A program made the translations under genes and the position numbers. From contig JAMJFZ010001815.1 in the NCBI GenBank assembly GCA_026225945.1, positions 2,494,001-2,558,000 on the forward strand: a stretch of 64,000 nucleotides of DNA. The letters run 5' to 3'. Position 1 is the first letter of the stretch. Every line of letters starts with the position of its first letter. This DNA comes from Cricetomys ansorgei. Lineage: Eukaryota > Chordata > Mammalia > Rodentia > Nesomyidae. A model generated the notes under the pieces. The model ran no database searches, was not told the DNA's origin, and saw only the letters and a list, made by a program, of their open reading frames with translations. Of this stretch, positions 59,561 to 64,000 are shown in pieces.

Positions 59561-59887
59561 TCATGGAGGTTTATTTTAAGTTGTGTTTAAAATCATTGTT
59601 TTTGTACACGGTCGGAAAAGGGGGATGCATAGGCCTTGGCATTTTGTATTGTCTGCAGGTGTTGGATTTCCGTGGGGGACGTTTGATGGCTTGTGATCTG
59701 CACCTGAGGAGTTCTGTTTCCCGTCACGGGAGACTGAATTAGGAAATGAGATCAATGCACTCGGTGTGCTCATGTCTACTGTGTTTTTATTAGCTCCAGG
59801 CCCTCTTAGCAGACAGAGCTTGTACGTAGATGAGTGTTTACGTGTGTGTACTCACGCCCGGGATCATTTCTAAGACTGCCCATCTGT

Positions 59888-60145
59888 GGCCAGAGAGAGG
59901 ACTCAGCAGTTAAAGTGTTTGCTGTGCAAGCATCAAGTGTGAAAACTAGAGTTCAGAACCCACATAACTGCCAGGTAAGCATGGCGGTCCACCTGTCATT
60001 CTGTTTGGCAATATTCTAGCTGGTTGCGTTCAATTGACAGACTCTGCCTCAATGACTACAATGGCAAGCGATTGAGGAAGACTCCCGACATTTAACTTTG
60101 ACCCTCCACGTGCACACGCACACACATGTACACCCGCACATTTGA
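59888..60145 (+). repeat. RSINE/B3-like SINE, sense
   Basis: AGAGGACTCAGCAGTTAAAG, GAGTTCAGAACCCACATAAC and GCATGGCGGTCCACCTGTCA, ending in a CA-rich tail. Degenerate. Confidence 0.65.
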
Positions 60146-60551
60146 ACATATGTGTTTACACATATATACCACATACACAAAAATGATCCACCTGTATGGA
60201 TAGCAAATGCAATCCACACCAATGTTTCATACTAACTCCCCCCAAATCACACACGGGACAGTGTGGCCCTCCTTCTTGTGCATTAACCGCCGATCTGAAC
60301 AGTAGGAAACCTGGCAATCCCACCTTCTAGTTTGCATTCATTCTCTAAATAAGTACACGTGTGCAAAAGCACAAGTTGTTGGCTTTTACAGTGTGAGGCA
60401 GTTTATCTACTAAAATGTGGTAACTGCATAATAATTTCTCTTTTCTTCAGTCTTACAAACTCTAGCAATTTCTAAAGTTACTTAAGCCAGCACCCTTTCC
60501 TGCCCCTGAAGTGAGATCATGCCATATATCTGTAATCCAATTACATCCTGT
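60146..60551. other. Intergenic, no feature recognised
   Basis: AT-rich and unassigned. Confidence 0.45.
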
Positions 60552-60955
60552 CTGAGTCACTGTTCTATGGCTGTGAAGACAGGCCACGACCAAAGGAACT
60601 CTTGAAAAAAGAAAGCATTTAATTGAGGGCTTGCTTACAGTTTCAGAGGTTTAGTCAATTATCATCATGGTGGGGAGCATGGTAGCATGAAGCCGGGTAC
60701 TGGAGTAGTAGCTGAGGGTTCTATATCCTGGTCTGTAGGAAGAGGAAGAAAACCTAGGCCTGGCATAGGCTTTTTGAAGCCTCACAGCTCACTCCCAGTG
60801 ACACACTTCCTCCTTCAACAAGGCCACATCTATTCCACCAGGGCCACACCTCCTAATCCTTCTAATCCTTTTAAAGAGTGCCACTCCCTGGTGACTAAGC
60901 ATTCAAATACATGAGCCTATCAGGGCCTTTCTTATTCATGCCACCACACATCCCA
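60552..60955 (-). repeat. MaLR-like LTR, antisense, near complete
   Basis: TCTATGGCTGTGAAGACAGG, CTTACAGTTTCAGAGGTTTA, ATCATCATGGTGGGGAGCAT, CCAGTGACACACTTCCTCC, GGTGACTAAGCATTCAAATA. It holds an extra CTTCTAATCC duplication near 60858-60872. Confidence 0.6.
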
Positions 60956-60999
60956 TTGTTCCAGGACAAATTCTGTCCTGATATCCTGTGTACTCTTCC

Positions 61000-61640
61000 C
61001 ATTTTCTCTCTCTTGTTTTAGCCTACATGTTAAAAGTCTACTCTTTGTACTGTAATATTCATTGAGTTTTGAAAAATGTATCTCTGCTACTAGAGTATCA
61101 CACAAAATACTTTCACAGCCCTAAATGATCCTTTGTGGTTCTCCTGTTTAACCCCCTTCCTTTCCAAGTCCCTCAAAAAATGTTACTCTATTTTTCTTTA
61201 GCAAATTCTCATTTGAACCTAATATAGTATTAATTAATACTAATTAATATAGTATTATCCATAACCTCCTCATATTGTTTTCTTTCCTTACTGATATGCC
61301 TTTAATAGTAATTCATGTTTTTCTTCCGATTGATAATATTTTCCTTTTTAATTGCCAAACAGTGTTCCATTGCATGAAGAGACCACTGAGTGTTTATTAA
61401 TTAACATGTTAAAGAACATCTTGGTTGTTTCCATATTTGGGTAATTATGAATAAAACTGCTATAAGCATTAACACGCAAATCTTTGGGTGGGAATAAGCT
61501 TTCAAGTCAGTTGGGTAAATGCCTCACAATGGTTAGAATACATTTAACTTTGAAGAAAACTGTCTGTCTTCTGCAGTGACTTTGCATCCCCAGCAGCAGT
61601 GAAAGACAGCTGCTCAACACTCTTTTCAGAAGGTGCTATT
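61000..61640 (-). repeat. Old LINE-1 3' end, antisense
   Basis: AGTGTTCCATTGCATGAAGA, AAAGAACATCTTGGTTGTTT, AATTATGAATAAAACTGCTA and GTTGGGTAAATGCC are reversed L1 3' UTR text. It includes a perfect 16-bp palindrome AGTATTAATTAATACT near 61229. Confidence 0.75.
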
Positions 61641-63194
61641 TCTGGTTTTTGGATTGTAACCACTCTTTCAGGTTCATATCTGTTTGCAGCTCACTGATGT
61701 ATATGTTTGTACTTATTGGTGCACAGCCAAGTTACAGCAAGGAACAATTAGCTCTGAATTTTACATTGCTTTTCAAAGGGTTGCTTGAGCAAGGCCAAAG
61801 GCTTAGTGGGAAGCCTGGTCCCTCAGTGCCAGGACCTGTGGGACTTGGGGACATGTGAACAGAAGCATCAAGTTCCATACAAGTTTACAAGGCGACCTGA
61901 ATGTAGGCAAAGAAATATTGACCAAATATTGACCAAAAAACAGAACAGAACACAGAGTCTACTTTGATCAGAGTAAGAAAAAAATTTAAATACAGTTTTA
62001 TGATAATTGCAGCTATGAAAAATTTAGGTAGAGGTGCAAAACACTATGCCGATGGAAAACTATCGGGTGATCAGGTGAGATTCCCATTGGCACAGCATTG
62101 CGTGCTGTAAATAAAGGGCCAAAGATAACTCATCCACTCTCCACTCCTCTGAAATATCTTTGGATGCTCTCTGCAGTCTGATGCAAGCCAGAAGGTCCTT
62201 GAGGCTGGAGCCGGTGGTCAGGCAGTGCAAAGGGCGTGGCATGACAGAGTAGGGCTTAGAAGGCACAGAACTGCCTCTAGCAAATCCTAGGTCCCCAGAG
62301 TGCTTAGCGATGAGCCGCTCCCCTGTCAGGGCCCCACTTTGGCTAGTCTTCCACGAGCCTTAACCACACAGCGATTACCTACAGCTCCTTTGTCATTCGC
62401 TTCATCAACCTATTCATTTCCAAAGCAACTTAGGCCAGGACAAGGCTGGAGGGAATGGAACCTGCGGGAAGGTGACTGGCTGGAAGCCAGACCTGTGTGC
62501 ACAGTCGGAATGTCAGAGATGCAGCTGTGCCTGATGAGTTCTCAAGAAGCCCCACGGGGAGAGCGTGCCCTTCTATTTCGGGCACACACATTGTTCCTGT
62601 TTTCCAACTATGGCCAGCTCGCTTGACTCCCCCCTCCGTCTTACATTCTAAGCGCAGACCTGTTTGTACAACTGTGCTCCATCTGGAGAGATCGGTTCAT
62701 AGCAGAAGATGAAGAGACAGCGGGCTGAATCTAGCAGGTCACCGCAGCCCTTTCACTCACCTGCCCCTCCCTCCCCGTTTCTTCCCTCTAGTCCTCCCTC
62801 TTCCCCTATCGCTTGCCCTTGGGACCGTCTTCAATGACCTTACATAACCACATTCCACAACCTGAGTCAGGATCACAGACCCTCAGCTGACCCAGATGTA
62901 CTCCTATTCTCCAAGATCCACCAGCTCTTCATTTTTAAAAGCCAATTCTAAGGAGTTTTTTTTTTTTTTTTGGTCCCAAAATTATGAATTTCAGTTTTAA
63001 AGTTTTACCTGAAATAATGTAGATGAATGTCAAAATATTTTGTTACAGTAGACCCCTCCAAAATTATAGGGAAGACATTTCAAAACCCACAGTGATGTCC
63101 CCAAATACCTATCCAAACCCTGTATGTACAATGTGTTCTACGGTATGTACCTATCGTAAAGTTAATTGATAAATTAGCACAGTAAGAGATCTTG
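61641..63194. other. Intergenic, no feature recognised
   Basis: About 1.5 kb without nameable repeats apart from a T tract at 62958-62971. No gene is recognised. Confidence 0.45.
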
Positions 63195-63412
63195 TTAAAG
63201 ATTTATTAACTGTTATGCGTGTGAATATTTTGCCTGCATGCATGTATGTGCACCGCATAAGTAGGGCCCACAGAAGTCAGAAGTGGGCATCCGATCTCTT
63301 GGAACTGGAGTTACGGATGACATTGAACTACCATTTTGTGCTGGGAACCAAACCCAGATCTTCTAGAAGAGCAAAAATGCTCTTAACTGCTGAGCCATGT
63401 CTCCAGCCCCCA
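63195..63412 (-). repeat. B2/B3 SINE, antisense
   Basis: AAAGATTTATTAACTGTTAT, GCATGCATGTATGTGCACCG, GTGCTGGGAACCAAACCCAG and CTCTTAACTGCTGAGCCATG, with TCCAGCCCC at the head. Confidence 0.9.
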
Positions 63413-64000
63413 GGCATAGGAAGAGATTAACATTAATAACTAATTATCAACTAGAACCATCACAACTTGCCCTCTGGGATCATAGTTAGAATGGAGTTAC
63501 TGAACCCGAGTCTTGGGACGCCACTGATCTGATAATGAAAGGCTAACTGAGTAGCTGACGGGTACCATATACAGTATGAGTACACTGCATGGGGGGGCGG
63601 GGGTCATTTCCCAGGAGGGAGGCACCTCAAACTTTTCCTCAAACCACCTAGAGTAGTGTTTAGCTTGAAACTAATGGATTGTTTCTGAACATTCCCGTTG
63701 AATGAATTTTTATTTTTCATATTGCTCATGGGAAACAGAAACAGTGAGCTCTGTGCCACGGGTGACAGGATGCCTCTGTATGTGAAAGAAGCCTGGTGTG
63801 ACAAGTGTACTGTATGATCCTGCTCTGCACAGAGTTCTAGAACGGGCCGAGCTAAACCGTGGTGCCATGTTTGGGGGGTAGTTGAACAAAAGAAACGTCC
63901 TAGATGTAGGAAATGTTTACATTTCCTAACAAGATCAGGCTGGTGGTTGAGGCAGGCAAGCACAGAAACTTACTTAGCACCTTGGGACTCCGTTTGGCTT
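63413..64000. other. Window end, no feature recognised
   Basis: No exon of a neighbouring gene is visible. A 119-codon - strand frame (63963-63604) has no recognisable domain. Confidence 0.45.

Noticed and set aside
61225..61250. 16-bp perfect palindrome AGTATTAATTAATACT
   Set aside because: It is AT-only, lies in an old LINE-1 tail and is easily explained by local TTAATA repeats.
39251..64000. Search for Nck2 exons expected on this side
   Set aside because: No SH2 or SH3 coding segment was recognised. In human and mouse the gene lies well over 100 kb from Ecrg4, so it should fall outside the window.

Overview
The window is a piece of a rodent nuclear genome, most likely a muroid. The genes are split by GT-AG introns. 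The DNA between them is dense with B1, B2/B3, B4/RSINE-like and ID-like SINEs, LINE-1 3' ends, MaLR-like LTRs and (CA)n/(GT)n microsatellites. B2 and ID-like SINEs point to rodents. The Ecrg4 protein is rodent-like but, from memory, not identical to house mouse, so I do not assign a species.

Two protein-coding genes are supported, in convergent orientation. On the + strand, positions 1583-11689 hold the last five coding exons of Uxs1 (UDP-glucuronate decarboxylase 1). They encode the C-terminal 132 residues and are followed by a 3' UTR with an AATAAA at 12366. The 5' part of the gene lies left of the window. On the - strand, positions 38820-27474 hold all four coding exons of Ecrg4 (augurin), a 148-residue secreted peptide precursor. 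It has a GC-rich promoter just above 38820 and a short 3' UTR with a poly(A) signal at about 27324. The exon phases of both genes join without a frameshift. The Uxs1-Ecrg4 order matches conserved mammalian synteny (human 2q12), where NCK2 lies beyond ECRG4. No NCK2 exon is visible here.

Layout: 1-12390 is the Uxs1 3' half and its introns. 12391-27320 is a 15 kb repeat-rich interval between the two 3' ends, with a local direct duplication at 22.6-23.5 kb and an apparent antisense LTR at 18.5-19.3 kb. 27320-38820 is Ecrg4, whose first intron carries a LINE-1 tail split by two MaLR-like insertions. 38821-39250 is the Ecrg4 promoter region. 39251-64000 is intergenic, with SINEs, LINE-1 and LTR remnants, a 13-bp minisatellite containing GC boxes, and a strong 18-bp hairpin.

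The two genes do unrelated jobs: Uxs1 makes UDP-xylose in the Golgi, and Ecrg4 encodes a secreted or cell-surface peptide precursor. I see no evidence of a novel multi-gene system. The points of interest are small: features of Ecrg4, and the repeat architecture. Repeat family names are given from pattern memory and edges are approximate.
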